Shown: positions 7,593 to 18,266, numbered from the stretch's first letter. The stretch: 40,199 nucleotides of DNA from an uncultured Collinsella sp. (GCA_900544755.1 UQWQ01000010.1:1-40199); one strand, 5' to 3'. A program made the numbers and translations. Notes: generated from the sequence alone by a model not told the origin.

Positions 7593-8510
7593 ATGGACCT
7601 GCCTATCAGCTTGGAAGACATCACGTATGCCGAGAACTATCTGGCGCAGGGCGACCTGGCTACGGCGACGCCGCTGCTGGAGCGTCTGGTGGAGCTTGCC
7701 GAGGAGTATATCGACGCTGAATGCAAGACGGAGGAGAAGCGCCAGTACTTTAGCTTCGACAGCAAGTTTGAGCGCCTGGCCTATCGCCGCGTGGAGAAGG
7801 ATCCGCGCGAGCTGGTGCAGGTCGAGGTTCCCTTTGACCGCCTGTACTCCGACATGGCGTTTGCCTACATTCGCCAGCAGGATTATGTGAGTGCTCGGAA
7901 TGCCCTGATGCAGGCCGTGCGTTGGGATCCCATGAACTGCAACTATCGCTTGGACTTGGCCGAGCTGTTCCGCGCGCTCGAGGACAAGCAGGAGTGGGCA
8001 TCGCTCTCGTTCTCGGTGCTGGAGCGCGCGAGCGACGGTAAGTGCGCCGCACGTGCCTACACCAACTTGGGTCAGTACTTCTTGGAGCCCGAGACCGAGA
8101 ACATTTCGGCAGCCGTGGGCTGCGCGCGTCTGGCGCTGCGCCTGGCGCCCAATGATGCGCATACGACGCGCCTGCTCAACAAGATCCATACCACCTATCC
8201 GGATGCCGCGGACGAGAGTGACGACCATGTGATGGGTGAGCTCGCCCTGCAGGGCGTGCCGACCTCGCCTTCGGCCGAGATCGCCATCTGCCTGATCATG
8301 TGCGCGACCGATGCTGCAAGCGACGGCGACAAGCAGGAGGCGACGCGCCTGACGGTGCGTGCTCGCGATTTGGTGGGCGAGGAGGCCTGCGCGGCGATTA
8401 TCAAACTGGTGCGCGAGAGCGATGCCGAGCTCAATGCTGAGCGCAAGGCAAAGCGCGACGCCGCGGGCTCAAACGCCGATGGCGCCAAGGAGGCCGGCGA
8501 TGCCCAGTAA
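7593..8510 (+). CDS. Tetratricopeptide-repeat protein
   Basis: This acidic 305-residue protein has no signal peptide or membrane segment and appears cytoplasmic. TPR-like helix pairs are visible around residues 10-35 (AENYLAQGDLATATPLLERL), 85-118 (AFAYIRQQDYVSARNALMQA) and 118-190 (NYRLDLAELFRALEDKQEW; ARAYTNLGQYFLEP). The C-terminus is charged and rich in Ala, Glu and Lys. It is likely a protein-interaction scaffold; no enzymatic motif is seen. ATG 7593 follows GAGGAG. Its last 11 bases overlap the start of smpB, so the two are translationally coupled. A link to ribosome rescue is possible but rests on gene order alone. Confidence 0.8.
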   Translation: MDLPISLEDITYAENYLAQGDLATATPLLERLVELAEEYIDAECKTEEKRQYFSFDSKFERLAYRRVEKDPRELVQVEVPFDRLYSDMAFAYIRQQDYVSARNALMQAVRWDPMNCNYRLDLAELFRALEDKQEWASLSFSVLERASDGKCAARAYTNLGQYFLEPETENISAAVGCARLALRLAPNDAHTTRLLNKIHTTYPDAADESDDHVMGELALQGVPTSPSAEIAICLIMCATDAASDGDKQEATRLTVRARDLVGEEACAAIIKLVRESDAELNAERKAKRDAAGSNADGAKEAGDAQ

Positions 8511-8970
8511 GCGCGAGCGCAAGCTCATTTCCAAGAATCGCTCGGCACATCACGAGTACTTTATCGATGAGACGTTTGAGTGCGGCATTGAGCTGAGTGG
8601 CACCGAGGTCAAGTCGATTCGCGAGCGCGCCTGCCAGATCACCGATACCTTCGCGCTGATTCGTGGCGGCGAGTGCTGGCTCGTTGGCCTGCATATTCAC
8701 CCTTATAGCCATGGTGGCGTGTGGAACCGCGATCCTGATCGCCGTCGTCGTCTGCTGCTACACCGCAAGGAGATTGACTTTCTCGACGGCAAACTTCGCA
8801 ACCGTGGTTATGCGCTGGTGCCGTTGGAGCTCTACTTTAATACCGACGGCCGCGTAAAGCTGCTGCTGGGCCTGGGCCGAGGCAAAAAGCTCTACGACAA
8901 GCGCGAGGACATGGCCAAACGCGATGTTCAACGCGAAATCGATCGCGCCCTTAAAGAACGCAACCGCTAG
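8500..8970 (+). CDS. smpB: SsrA-binding protein SmpB
   Basis: This 156-residue protein binds tmRNA and the stalled ribosome during trans-translation. Typical features are the N-terminal KLISKNRSAHHEYFIDETFECGI strand region (about residues 8-30), LSGTEVKSIR, the HIHPYSHGG segment, R..RLLLHRKEI and the C-terminal basic GLGRGKKLYDKREDMAKRD, where the GKK.YDKR motif contacts RNA. The length fits the family (about 150-160). ATG 8500 lies 8 bases before the TPR gene's stop codon and follows GGAGG. No tmRNA (ssrA) gene was found in the bases directly after it (8971-9123), although the two are often neighbours. Confidence 0.97.
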   Translation: MPSKRERKLISKNRSAHHEYFIDETFECGIELSGTEVKSIRERACQITDTFALIRGGECWLVGLHIHPYSHGGVWNRDPDRRRRLLLHRKEIDFLDGKLRNRGYALVPLELYFNTDGRVKLLLGLGRGKKLYDKREDMAKRDVQREIDRALKERNR

Positions 8971-9045
8971 GAGCGAGTTCACGGGAAGGTGCCCTACCGC
9001 GCCTGCCCCGTCTTCCTTGCTGTTTTGCCATATATTTCCAAAAGA

Positions 9046-9071
9046 CGGCGTCCGTTATGGGCGCCGCTTTT
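9046..9071 (+). terminator. Likely terminator after smpB
   Basis: CGGCGTCC (9046-9053) pairs with GGGCGCCG (9059-9066), with one G-U pair, around a 5-base loop and is followed by CTTTTA. The U-tract is weak, so some read-through into the flavin reductase gene is possible. Confidence 0.6.
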
Positions 9072-9123
9072 AATGGGTACATACAGCCTTAAGGTTCAAT
9101 CCCGGGTTAGGGGAGTACTTGTT

Positions 9124-9627
9124 ATGGACAAAACTGCGTTCTTTACCATGCCGAGTGGGCTCTATGTGGTGAGTGCCGCGGCCGACGGGCTGCGTGCCGG
9201 CTGCGTTATCAACACGGCGGTGCAGGTGACGGCAGCACCACCTCGCATCTCGGTTGCCGTAAACAAGGACAACGTCACCTCGGGTGTCATCGCATCGGCC
9301 AAAGCGTTCGCGCTGACCGTGATCGATCAGACCGCCGATATGCTCTACATCGGTAACTTTGGGTTCCGCACCAGCAGCGATTACGACAAGTTTGCCAAAT
9401 ACGAGACCCGCGAGACGGCTCTGGGCATGCCCTATGTGCCCGAGCACGCGGCGGCCCTGTTTAGCTGCCGTTTGATCGACACTGTGGATGTGGGCACGCA
9501 CCTGCTCTTTATCGGCGAGGTCGAGGATGCCGAACGCCTGAGTGACGAGACGCCACTCACCTACGATTACTACCATAAGGTCCTGAAGGGCAAGACGCCT
9601 CCGAAGGCGTCCTCGTATCAAGGCTAG
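9124..9627 (+). CDS. Flavin reductase domain protein (FMN-binding split barrel)
   Basis: This 167-residue protein has the flavin-reductase-like split barrel: FTMPSGLYVVSA, NTAVQVTAAPPRISVAVNKDN (about residues 33-53), TSGVIASAKAFALTV and the C-terminal HLLFIGEVEDAE strand. Such proteins bind FMN and pass electrons from NAD(P)H or a reduced partner. The next gene, 89 bp on, encodes a mini-rubredoxin, and the pairing of this fold with rubredoxin is common in strict anaerobes, where it can take part in oxygen or peroxide defence. ATG 9124 follows GGGGAG with an 8-base gap; longer readings would start inside the smpB terminator region. The exact reaction is unknown. Confidence 0.85.
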   Translation: MDKTAFFTMPSGLYVVSAAADGLRAGCVINTAVQVTAAPPRISVAVNKDNVTSGVIASAKAFALTVIDQTADMLYIGNFGFRTSSDYDKFAKYETRETALGMPYVPEHAAALFSCRLIDTVDVGTHLLFIGEVEDAERLSDETPLTYDYYHKVLKGKTPPKASSYQG

Positions 9628-9644
9628 AAATGTTTTAAAAATAC

Positions 9645-9672
9645 TTGCATTATATTATTGAGAATCTATACT
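9645..9672 (+). promoter_or_regulatory. Predicted promoter of the rubredoxin gene
   Basis: TTGCAT (9645-9650), a 16-bp spacer and TATACT (9667-9672) lie in an AT-rich patch 45 bp before the rubredoxin ATG. The small gene therefore probably has its own transcript in addition to any read-through. Confidence 0.6.
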
Positions 9673-9716
9673 GATAAATGAAGTACATCACCAGTCACGT
9701 TCGAGAGGAGAACATC

Positions 9717-9860
9717 ATGGCTGAGGAGAAGAAGACGTATAAGTTCGTGTGCGTCGTTTGCGGTTACGAGGTTGAGGTCGATACGCCCGAGCTGCCCGAG
9801 GATTATGTGTGCCCGGTGTGCGGCGTCGGTCCCGATCAGTTTGAGCTCGTCGAGGAGTAG
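9717..9860 (+). CDS. Short rubredoxin-like protein
   Basis: This 47-residue iron protein has two CxxC pairs, C12-V-V-C15 and C32-P-V-C35, as needed for one Fe(Cys)4 centre. The pattern CGYEVEV...LPEDYVCPVCGVG.DQFE is rubredoxin-like. Only 16 residues separate the two pairs, about half the usual spacing, so the central loop of classical rubredoxin is absent. This resembles the rubredoxin domain of rubrerythrins. It is cytoplasmic and is probably an electron carrier for the flavin reductase encoded just upstream. ATG 9717 follows GAGAGGAG. A strong terminator comes 42 bp after the stop codon. Confidence 0.92.
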   Translation: MAEEKKTYKFVCVVCGYEVEVDTPELPEDYVCPVCGVGPDQFELVEE

Positions 9861-9902
9861 CTCGCAGGCACACGACTTGCAGCAACACATAGCTCTGTCC
9901 AA

Positions 9903-9939
9903 GGGCCCCGGTCGAATTCTCGGCCGGGGCCCTTTTCTT
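9903..9939 (+). terminator. Strong terminator after the rubredoxin gene
   Basis: GGGCCCCGG (9903-9911) and CCGGGGCCC (9924-9932) form a perfect 9-bp stem followed by TTTTCTT. AA before and TT after extend it, so it could also work for leftward transcription. Confidence 0.9.
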
Positions 9940-10004
9940 CCGTCCCTAAGGGATCACGGCTGCTGTTAGCCGATCCTGCCTGTCGTGAGTCCGGCCGACC
10001 GTTT

Positions 10005-10300
10005 GTCTCAATCTGTAACATGTGGCGGCTCAAAACGGGCCTATCTGTTACAGATTGAGACAAAAGGTTGGAGCTGAAGAAATGTCTCGATCTGTAACAT
10101 CTAGAAGCGGAAATTGGGTCCACTTGTTACAGATCAAGACAAACCAAACCCGTTCGGCAGAAGATCTCAATCTGTAACATCTAACGGCGAAAACGGGGTC
10201 TATCTGTTACAGATCGAGACAAACGGAGCTGTCCCTCGGAATGATCTCGATCTGTAACATCTAGACATCAAAAGCGGGTCTAGATGTTACAGATTGAGAC
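10005..10300. repeat. Family A: array of four 57-bp palindromes, 80-bp period
   Basis: Copies lie at 10005-10061, 10084-10140, 10164-10220 and 10244-10300. All are 57 bp, from (G/A)TCTC to GAGAC. The 16-bp arms are (G/A)TCTC(G/A)ATCTGTAACA on the left and its near reverse complement TGTTACAGAT(T/C)(G/A)AGAC on the right. The 25-bp cores differ but tend to read TCTAG...AAAA..GGGTCTA. The fourth copy is almost a perfect 22-bp-stem hairpin. The sequences between copies (about 22 bp) are unrelated. The array fills the space between the rubredoxin terminator and the 3' end of the converging Nramp gene. No reading frame is seen in it. Confidence 0.95.
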
Positions 10301-10327
10301 GTTTGCCTGGGTAGGTGCCCCGCCCCA

Positions 10328-11584
10328 TTACATCCCTGTCAACAACACGACATCGAGAATCGTCACGATGGCACCGATCCCTACGAACAGCGCGTTGAGC
10401 GGGCGCGAGTTGGCGTATTTGCCCATGACGCGGCGTGAACTGGTGAGTCGTATGAGCACAAAGACCGTAATCGGCAGCTGAAGCGACAGCAGTGCCTGGC
10501 TCCAGATGAGACCTTCAAAAGGATTTGGGACGACCAGGCACGCCGCCACTGCGCCGGCGAAACAGGCCGCCACCCCGACCGAGGAATGTCGGTCGTGGAT
10601 GTCGTATTCCTCGTCGAACATGCCCGCAGTGATGGTTCCCGCCGCCATGCCCGCTGTCACGCTGCTCGATAATCCCGCGAACAGCAGCGCTACCGCAAAG
10701 ATGGCCGAGCTTGCCGGGCCCAAGATGGGGGAGAGCGTGGCCGCTGCGACGGCGAGGTCGTCTACGACGATGCCGTGCGCAAAGAAGGTCGTTGCGGCCA
10801 GGATGACCATGGCCGAGTTGATTGCCCAGCCCACGCCCATCGAAAAGAGCGTGTCGAAGAGCTCGTAGCGTAGACGCTCTTCGATAACCTGCTCGCCTTG
10901 GCCTTCGAAGTGCATGGATTGGATGACCTCGGAGTGCAGGAAGAGGTTGTGGGGCATAACGACCGCACCCAGGACACTCACGATAATCGCGGCAGAGCCA
11001 GTGGGCATACTGGGTGTGATCCAGCTTGCGGCGGCCTGCGGCCAGTCGACCTTGACCAGCGCAAGCTCGGCCAAAAACGAGAGTCCTACCACGCCTACGA
11101 AGGCGATGATCCAGCGTTCGGCACGCTTGTAGGAGTTCGTCATGAGCATCGCCATCGATACTGCCGCCACGATGACGCAGCCCGCGCGCACGGGTAGCCC
11201 AAAGAGCATTTGAAGGGCAATCGCGCCGCCCAGGACTTCGGCCATGGTGGTGGCGATGGTCGCGAGATAGGCGCTGCCGAGCACCGCGCGTCCCACGATG
11301 CGGGGGAGAAAGCGGGTCGTGGCCTCGGCAAGACAGGCGCCCGTGGCGATACCCAGGTGTGCCGCGTTGTGCTGCAGCGCAATGAGCATAATCGTGGACA
11401 GCGTGACGATCCACAACAGCGCGTAGCCAAACTGCGAGCCCGCGGCCATGTTGGAGGCCCAGTTGCCCGGGTCGATAAAGCCGACGGTCACGAGCAGCCC
11501 GGGGCCGATATGCCGCGCAATGTCTAGGCCTCCGTGACCACCGGTGCGTCGGGAGCCAAAGTGTTGTTTGAGATGGTTGAGCAT
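10328..11584 (-). CDS. Nramp family Mn2+/Fe2+ transporter (MntH-like)
   Basis: This 418-residue integral membrane protein has about eleven hydrophobic segments. The metal-site motifs are intact: DPGN at residues 38-41 in the first helix (GFIDPGNWASNMAAGS) and MPHN at 210-213 in the sixth (GAVVMPHNLFLHSE). Together with the length, this places it in the Nramp/SLC11 family of proton-coupled divalent metal importers. The methionine in the second motif is the residue linked to selectivity for Mn2+/Fe2+ over Mg2+ or Al3+. ATG 11584 has CAGGA 9 bases upstream. It is transcribed away from gltB. No clear MntR or DtxR site was confirmed in the 203-bp divergent region; a loose GTTA...TAAC pair occurs at about 11656-11671. 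Confidence 0.92.
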   Translation of the reverse strand: MLNHLKQHFGSRRTGGHGGLDIARHIGPGLLVTVGFIDPGNWASNMAAGSQFGYALLWIVTLSTIMLIALQHNAAHLGIATGACLAEATTRFLPRIVGRAVLGSAYLATIATTMAEVLGGAIALQMLFGLPVRAGCVIVAAVSMAMLMTNSYKRAERWIIAFVGVVGLSFLAELALVKVDWPQAAASWITPSMPTGSAAIIVSVLGAVVMPHNLFLHSEVIQSMHFEGQGEQVIEERLRYELFDTLFSMGVGWAINSAMVILAATTFFAHGIVVDDLAVAAATLSPILGPASSAIFAVALLFAGLSSSVTAGMAAGTITAGMFDEEYDIHDRHSSVGVAACFAGAVAACLVVPNPFEGLIWSQALLSLQLPITVFVLIRLTSSRRVMGKYANSRPLNALFVGIGAIVTILDVVLLTGM

Positions 11585-11787
11585 GGTCGATTCCTGTGTA
11601 TGGGCGACGTGCCGTTTGCTTGACGCCGCAAAGGATACCCGTTTTGGACTTTAAAGTTAACCACGACTAACAAAATAATTGCGTGCGTTACGCGATTGTT
11701 TCGAAACGGGCGGGAAACACAACGATGCTCTGATGCTCCTACTATGCCTATTCAACTGACTGTCTAAATATCTAGGGGAGGATCGCG

Positions 11788-14700
11788 ATGCAGGCAGATT
11801 CCGCTCAACAGCAGGGCCTTTATCGCCCCGAATTCGACCACGATGCATGTGGCATCGGCGCACTTGCCGATATCAACGGTGAGCGCCATCACCAGATTCT
11901 GGACGACGCGCTGTCCATTCTGGTCAACTTGGAGCACCGCGGCGGCACGGGACTCGAGAAGAACACCGGCGACGGTGCCGGTATCCTGTTCCAGGTTCCG
12001 CATCACTTTTTTCGCAAAGAGGCTCAAAAGTGCGGCCAGATTCTGCCGGCAGAGGGCGACTATGGCGTGGCCATGCTGTTCTTTCCGCAGGACGACAAGG
12101 GCGTAGAGGATGCCCGTCGCGTGTTTGAGGAGGGCTGCGCCGAGGCCGGCGTGCCGCTGCTCTTTTGGCGCGAGGTGCCCGTCGACCCGCACGACCTGGG
12201 CGAGACGGCACGCGCCTGCATGCCCACCATTCTGCAAGCCTTTCTGGGCCGCCCCGACGATACGCCGGCGGGTGACGCCTTCGAGCGCCGCCTGTACGTG
12301 TGCCGTCGCACTATCGAGAAGAAGGCCGATGCCGAGTTTGCCCTGCGCGACAAGATCTTCTACGTCTGCTCCATGAGCTCGCGCACTATCGTGTACAAGG
12401 GCATGCTCGTCGCCACGCAGATGCGCCGCTTCTTCATCGATCTCAACGACGCCGCTGTCAAGACGGCCGTTGCGCTCGTCCACTCGCGCTACTCCACCAA
12501 CACCACGCCCAGCTGGGAGCGTGCGCACCCCAACCGTTTTATCATCCACAACGGCGAGATCAACACCCTCAAGGGCAACGTCAACTGGATTCGCGCCCGC
12601 GAGCCCAACCTGTACAGCCCCGTGCTGCAGCACGATCTTGAGCGCGTGATGCCCATCATCAACCGCGAGGGTTCCGACTCGGCGATTTTGGACAACGTGC
12701 TCGAGTTTTTGGTTATGAACGGTCGCCCGCTTACGCGCGCTGCGTCCATGCTGCTGCCTGAGCCGTGGGACCACAACGACAGTCTGAGCGAGGAGCGCCG
12801 CGCCTACGACGCCTACCAGTCCATGCTCATGGAGCCCTGGGACGGCCCGGCGGCCATCGCCTTTACCGACGGTCGCACGCTGGGCGCCGCCCTCGACCGC
12901 AACGGCTTGCGCCCCGCCCGCTACTACGTGACGCGCGATGGCCGCTTTATGCTGGCAAGCGAAGTGGGCACCATCGAGGTGCGCCCCGAGAACATCCTGA
13001 CGAGCGGCTGCCTGGGACCGGGCCAGATGCTCGAGGTCGATTTTGCCCGCGGCCGCGTGATCTACAACGACGAGCTGCGCGCCCGCTATGCCAAGGAGAA
13101 GCCCTACCACGACTGGATTGCCGAGGAGACGCTGGCCGTCGACGCGCTCGATGAGTCCGCCGCGCCCGCGCCCGCCGAGGACGCCGAGGTGCCTGCCACC
13201 GTGCGTATGGCCAAGCTCGGCTACCACTGGGATGACGTCGACGAGGTCGTGCGTCCCATGGCCCAGCAGGGCAAGGCGCCGCTCGCCTCGATGGGCATTG
13301 ATGCGCCGCTGGCCTGCCTGTCCAAAAAGACACGCTCCTTCTACGACTACTTCTACCAGCTATTCGCCCAGGTCACGAACCCGCCCATCGACGCCCTGCG
13401 CGAGCATATGGTCACCTCGACCACGCTCTACCTGGGCAACCACGGCAACCTGCTCGAGGACTCCCGTACAGCCTGCCAGCTGGTGCGCTTGGAGCGTCCG
13501 CTGCTGAGCGAGGAGGAGTTTGACCGCATCTGCGCCATCGCCCGTGTGGGCTTTGAGACCCGCCGTTTCCGTGCCGTGTACCGCCGCGATGCCGGCGAGG
13601 GCGCGCTGCAGGCTGCGCTCAAGCAGCTTGCAGAGGACGTTGAGGCTGCGGTCCGCGACGGCGTGAACATCGTGGTGTTGAGCGATCGTGCCGCTGCGGG
13701 CGAGGTGCCCGTGCCCTCGCTGCTCGCCGTGGGCTGCGTGCACAACCACCTGATCCGCGCTGGCGTACGTACCTTTGCCGACATCGTGGTGGAGTGCGGC
13801 GACGCCGTGTCCCCGCACGACTTTGCGGCACTGGTGGGCTACTCCGCGAGCGGTATCTATCCGTACAACGCACATGCGTGCATCCGTGATCTGGCGGCAT
13901 GCGGCGACCTGGACGTGACGGCCGAGCAGGGCATCGCCAACTACAACAAGGCTGCGACCGCCGGCATCGTCTCCATCATGTCCAAGATGGGCATCTCCAC
14001 GGTGCAGAGCTACCATTCGGCGCAGATCTTTGAGGCCGTGGGCTTTACGTCGGAGTTCGTCAACGCGTACTTCGCCGGCACGGTGAGCCGTGTGGGCGGT
14101 ATGGGTGTCGAGGACGTTGAGCGCGAGCAAAACGAGCGCTACGACGCCGCGCTCGCTATCCTTAAGAGCCCGGCTCCCGATCAGTTGCCCACGCTGGGTC
14201 TGACCAAGTGGCGCCCGCTCGGCGGCGAGGATCACCTCATCGATCCGCAGGCTGTCTACTTGCTGCAGACCGCCTGCCGTGAGGACAGCTACGACACCTT
14301 TAAGGAGTACAGCGCCCGCCTGCACCGCACCGGTCGTGCCGTGCGTCTGCGCGACTTGCTCGACTTTAATGCCAGCGGCCGCACGCCGGTTTCGCTCGAC
14401 GAGGTGGAGCCAGCACTCAACATCGTCCGCCGCTTTAACACCGGCGCCATGTCGTATGGCTCCATCAGCAAAGAGGCACACGAGTGCATGGCCATCGCCA
14501 TGAACCGCCTGCACGGCCGTTCCAACTCCGGCGAGGGCGGCGAGGATCCGCGTCGCGAGACCCCGCTGGCCAACGGTGATTCCAAGAACTCCGCCATCAA
14601 GCAGGTGGCAAGCGCGCGCTTTGGCGTGACGAGCCGCTACCTGTGCAGCGCCTTCGAGATTCAGATCAAGATGGCCCAGGGCGCTAAGCCCGGCGAGGGC

Positions 14701-16473
14701 GGACACCTCCCCGGCAAGAAGGTCTACCCCTGGATTGCCGAGGTCCGTCAGTCCACGCCCGGCATCGGCCTGATCTCGCCTCCGCCGCATCACGATATTT
14801 ACTCTATCGAGGACCTGGCAGAGCTGATCTTCGATCTTAAGAACGCCAACCCCGGCGCACGCGTGTCGGTCAAGCTGGTCAGCGAGGCCGGCGTCGGCAC
14901 CATCGCCACCGGCGTTGCCAAGGGCGCTGCCGACAAGATCTTGATCAGCGGCCACAATGGCGGCTCGGGTGCCGCTGCGCGCGACTCCATCTGGCATGCG
15001 GGACTGCCGCTGGAGCTTGGCCTTGCCGAGGCCCAGCAGACGCTGCTGCAAAACGGCCTGCGCTCACGCGTGGTGCTCGAGGCCGACGGCAAACTCATGG
15101 ACGGCACCGACGTTGCCGTCGCCTGCTTGCTGGGCGCCGAGGAGTTTGGCTTTGCGACCATGCCGCTCATCTCCATGGGTTGCCTCATGCAGCGCGATTG
15201 CCAGCAGGATACCTGCCCCGCCGGCATCGCTACGCAAAACTGCCGCCTGCGTCGCGGCTTCCGCGGCAAGCCCGAGCACATCGAGCACTTTATGCTCTTT
15301 GTTGCCGAGCAGCTGCGCGAGGTCATGGCGAGCCTGGGCTTCCGCACCGTCGACGAGACGGTCGGCCATCCCGAGTGCCTGCGCCAGATCGAGGTCCCGG
15401 GCAACCGCAAGGCCAACCTGCTCGATCTGTCGCCCGTGCTGGCGAGCGCGACCTGCGAGTTCGGTGCTCATATCCCGGGTGCCGACGGTCGCCACTTCCT
15501 GCCGCAGATGGCCGCGGACAGTGAGCTCGACAAGACGCTCGACTCCACGTTGTTTGTGCCCTATACGGCCGATGCCCGTGCGCACTTGCGTCCGATTCGC
15601 TTCCGCGCCGATATCGCCAACGTCAACCGCTGCGTGGGCACCATCCTGGGCAACGCGGTGACCAAGGCGCATCCCGAGGGCCTGCCCGCCGGCTCCATCA
15701 CCATCGATTGCGATGGATCGGCCGGTCAGAGCTTTGGCGCGTTCCTGCCGCGCGGCATTACGCTCAACGTGTGCGGTGACGCCAATGACTACTTTGGCAA
15801 GGGCCTTTCGGGCGGCGAGGTATCGGTGCGCCCCAACCCGCATGCGACCTACAAGTTCGACGAGAACATCATCGTGGGCAATGTTGCGTTCTTTGGCGCT
15901 ACGAGCGGCCGCGGCTTCATTAACGGTCTTGCCGGCCAGCGTTTTGCCGTGCGCAACTCCGGTGCCACCGTGGTGGTCGAGGGCTGCGGCAACCATGGCT
16001 GCGAGTACATGACGGGTGGTCTGGCGCTCATCCTGGGCGAGGTCGGGCAGAACTTCGCCGCCGGCATGACGGGTGGCGTGGCTTATGTCTTTGACCAGTA
16101 CGGCACGCTCGATGCCCGCGTGAACCACGAGAGCGTTGAGCTCAAGGCCCCGACTGCCGGCGAGCTGGCGCAGATTCGCGAGCTCATCCAGGAGCACGTG
16201 GACGCGACGCAGAGCCCGCGCGGCATCAAGCTGCTCTACAGCTTTGAGACGATGAGCAAGCACTTTGTGAAGGTCATTCCGACCGAGTACGAGCGTGTGC
16301 TGGTGATTGTCGCTGCGAGCGAGGCTGCCGGCAAGACACATGCGCAGGCAGAGGAACTGGCGTTTGACATTGTGACCGGTCGCGCGAGCGCCGCGGATGT
16401 CGCTCGCTTCGATGTGGCGGGTGGTGTGCCCGCCGCCGCCAGCTCTGTTGCTTCGACCAAGAAGGAGGCGTAA
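11788..16473 (+). CDS. gltB: Glutamate synthase large subunit
   Basis: This 1561-residue enzyme makes two glutamates from glutamine and 2-oxoglutarate. Domains in order: a class II glutaminase domain (about residues 21-440) with catalytic Cys21 in HDACGIG, implying removal of a 20-residue propeptide; a central domain (about 480-770); the FMN/synthase barrel (about 840-1200) with AMSYGSISKEAH and KPGEGGHLPGKKV; 3Fe-4S ligands C1132, C1138 and C1143 in CLMQRDCQQDTCPAGIATQ; and a C-terminal GXGXG beta-helix (about 1290-1480). ATG 11788 follows GGGGAGG. It lies 5 bp before gltD, forming a two-gene operon. Length and motif order match the bacterial NADPH-type alpha subunit. Confidence 0.98.
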   Translation: MQADSAQQQGLYRPEFDHDACGIGALADINGERHHQILDDALSILVNLEHRGGTGLEKNTGDGAGILFQVPHHFFRKEAQKCGQILPAEGDYGVAMLFFPQDDKGVEDARRVFEEGCAEAGVPLLFWREVPVDPHDLGETARACMPTILQAFLGRPDDTPAGDAFERRLYVCRRTIEKKADAEFALRDKIFYVCSMSSRTIVYKGMLVATQMRRFFIDLNDAAVKTAVALVHSRYSTNTTPSWERAHPNRFIIHNGEINTLKGNVNWIRAREPNLYSPVLQHDLERVMPIINREGSDSAILDNVLEFLVMNGRPLTRAASMLLPEPWDHNDSLSEERRAYDAYQSMLMEPWDGPAAIAFTDGRTLGAALDRNGLRPARYYVTRDGRFMLASEVGTIEVRPENILTSGCLGPGQMLEVDFARGRVIYNDELRARYAKEKPYHDWIAEETLAVDALDESAAPAPAEDAEVPATVRMAKLGYHWDDVDEVVRPMAQQGKAPLASMGIDAPLACLSKKTRSFYDYFYQLFAQVTNPPIDALREHMVTSTTLYLGNHGNLLEDSRTACQLVRLERPLLSEEEFDRICAIARVGFETRRFRAVYRRDAGEGALQAALKQLAEDVEAAVRDGVNIVVLSDRAAAGEVPVPSLLAVGCVHNHLIRAGVRTFADIVVECGDAVSPHDFAALVGYSASGIYPYNAHACIRDLAACGDLDVTAEQGIANYNKAATAGIVSIMSKMGISTVQSYHSAQIFEAVGFTSEFVNAYFAGTVSRVGGMGVEDVEREQNERYDAALAILKSPAPDQLPTLGLTKWRPLGGEDHLIDPQAVYLLQTACREDSYDTFKEYSARLHRTGRAVRLRDLLDFNASGRTPVSLDEVEPALNIVRRFNTGAMSYGSISKEAHECMAIAMNRLHGRSNSGEGGEDPRRETPLANGDSKNSAIKQVASARFGVTSRYLCSAFEIQIKMAQGAKPGEGGHLPGKKVYPWIAEVRQSTPGIGLISPPPHHDIYSIEDLAELIFDLKNANPGARVSVKLVSEAGVGTIATGVAKGAADKILISGHNGGSGAAARDSIWHAGLPLELGLAEAQQTLLQNGLRSRVVLEADGKLMDGTDVAVACLLGAEEFGFATMPLISMGCLMQRDCQQDTCPAGIATQNCRLRRGFRGKPEHIEHFMLFVAEQLREVMASLGFRTVDETVGHPECLRQIEVPGNRKANLLDLSPVLASATCEFGAHIPGADGRHFLPQMAADSELDKTLDSTLFVPYTADARAHLRPIRFRADIANVNRCVGTILGNAVTKAHPEGLPAGSITIDCDGSAGQSFGAFLPRGITLNVCGDANDYFGKGLSGGEVSVRPNPHATYKFDENIIVGNVAFFGATSGRGFINGLAGQRFAVRNSGATVVVEGCGNHGCEYMTGGLALILGEVGQNFAAGMTGGVAYVFDQYGTLDARVNHESVELKAPTAGELAQIRELIQEHVDATQSPRGIKLLYSFETMSKHFVKVIPTEYERVLVIVAASEAAGKTHAQAEELAFDIVTGRASAADVARFDVAGGVPAAASSVASTKKEA

Positions 16474-16478
16474 GTGCC

Positions 16479-17960
<1,482 letters not shown>

Positions 17961-17977
17961 AGTAGTCATTTAAGAAC

Positions 17978-18018
17978 GTCCCCAATGACTAGTCATTTTT
18001 TGTCTAGTCGTTGGGGAC
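17978..18018. terminator. Long hairpin after gltD
   Basis: GTCCCCAATGACTAG (17978-17992) pairs with CTAGTCGTTGGGGAC (18004-18018): 15 pairs including one G-U, with an 11-base T-rich loop. It begins 17 bp after the gltD stop codon and is well placed to end the transcript. However, the T-run is in the loop rather than after the stem, so it may instead be a dispersed hairpin repeat or an RNA-stabilising element. The rest of the gap to 18266 shows no gene I can support. Confidence 0.6.
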
Positions 18019-18266
18019 ACTCTTTGCGAGCGATTTGCTCGTTTGTCGACGTGTGGGTGCTCATTTGCCGACTTCTTGGGCTGTGGCCACCTGTTGTTTC
18101 TGTGGTGGCAGCGGGCGTTTGGCTTAAAATGGCGGGTCGGCTGTCTATGTCTACCTGCCGTTTCTTTGCGGCGCGCATATTCGGTCAAGTGTCCCGCCAA
18201 GTGTTTGGTTAGCATCTGGTTTGCAGCCGGAGGCCTATTTTACCCGTGCCGACAGTGGCTGCCCAC

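Noticed and set aside
8971..9123. tmRNA (ssrA) next to smpB
   Set aside because: The 153 bases after smpB show a terminator-like stem but no tmRNA-like acceptor arm or encoded tag peptide.
10005..10300. CRISPR array
   Set aside because: The regular spacing looks CRISPR-like, but the repeats are 57-bp palindromes with variable centres, the linkers are only about 22 bp, and no cas gene is in the window.
17985..18212. A 75-codon plus-strand frame after gltD
   Set aside because: It starts inside the hairpin at 17978-18018, has no ribosome site, and its Trp/Val-rich translation resembles translated non-coding DNA.
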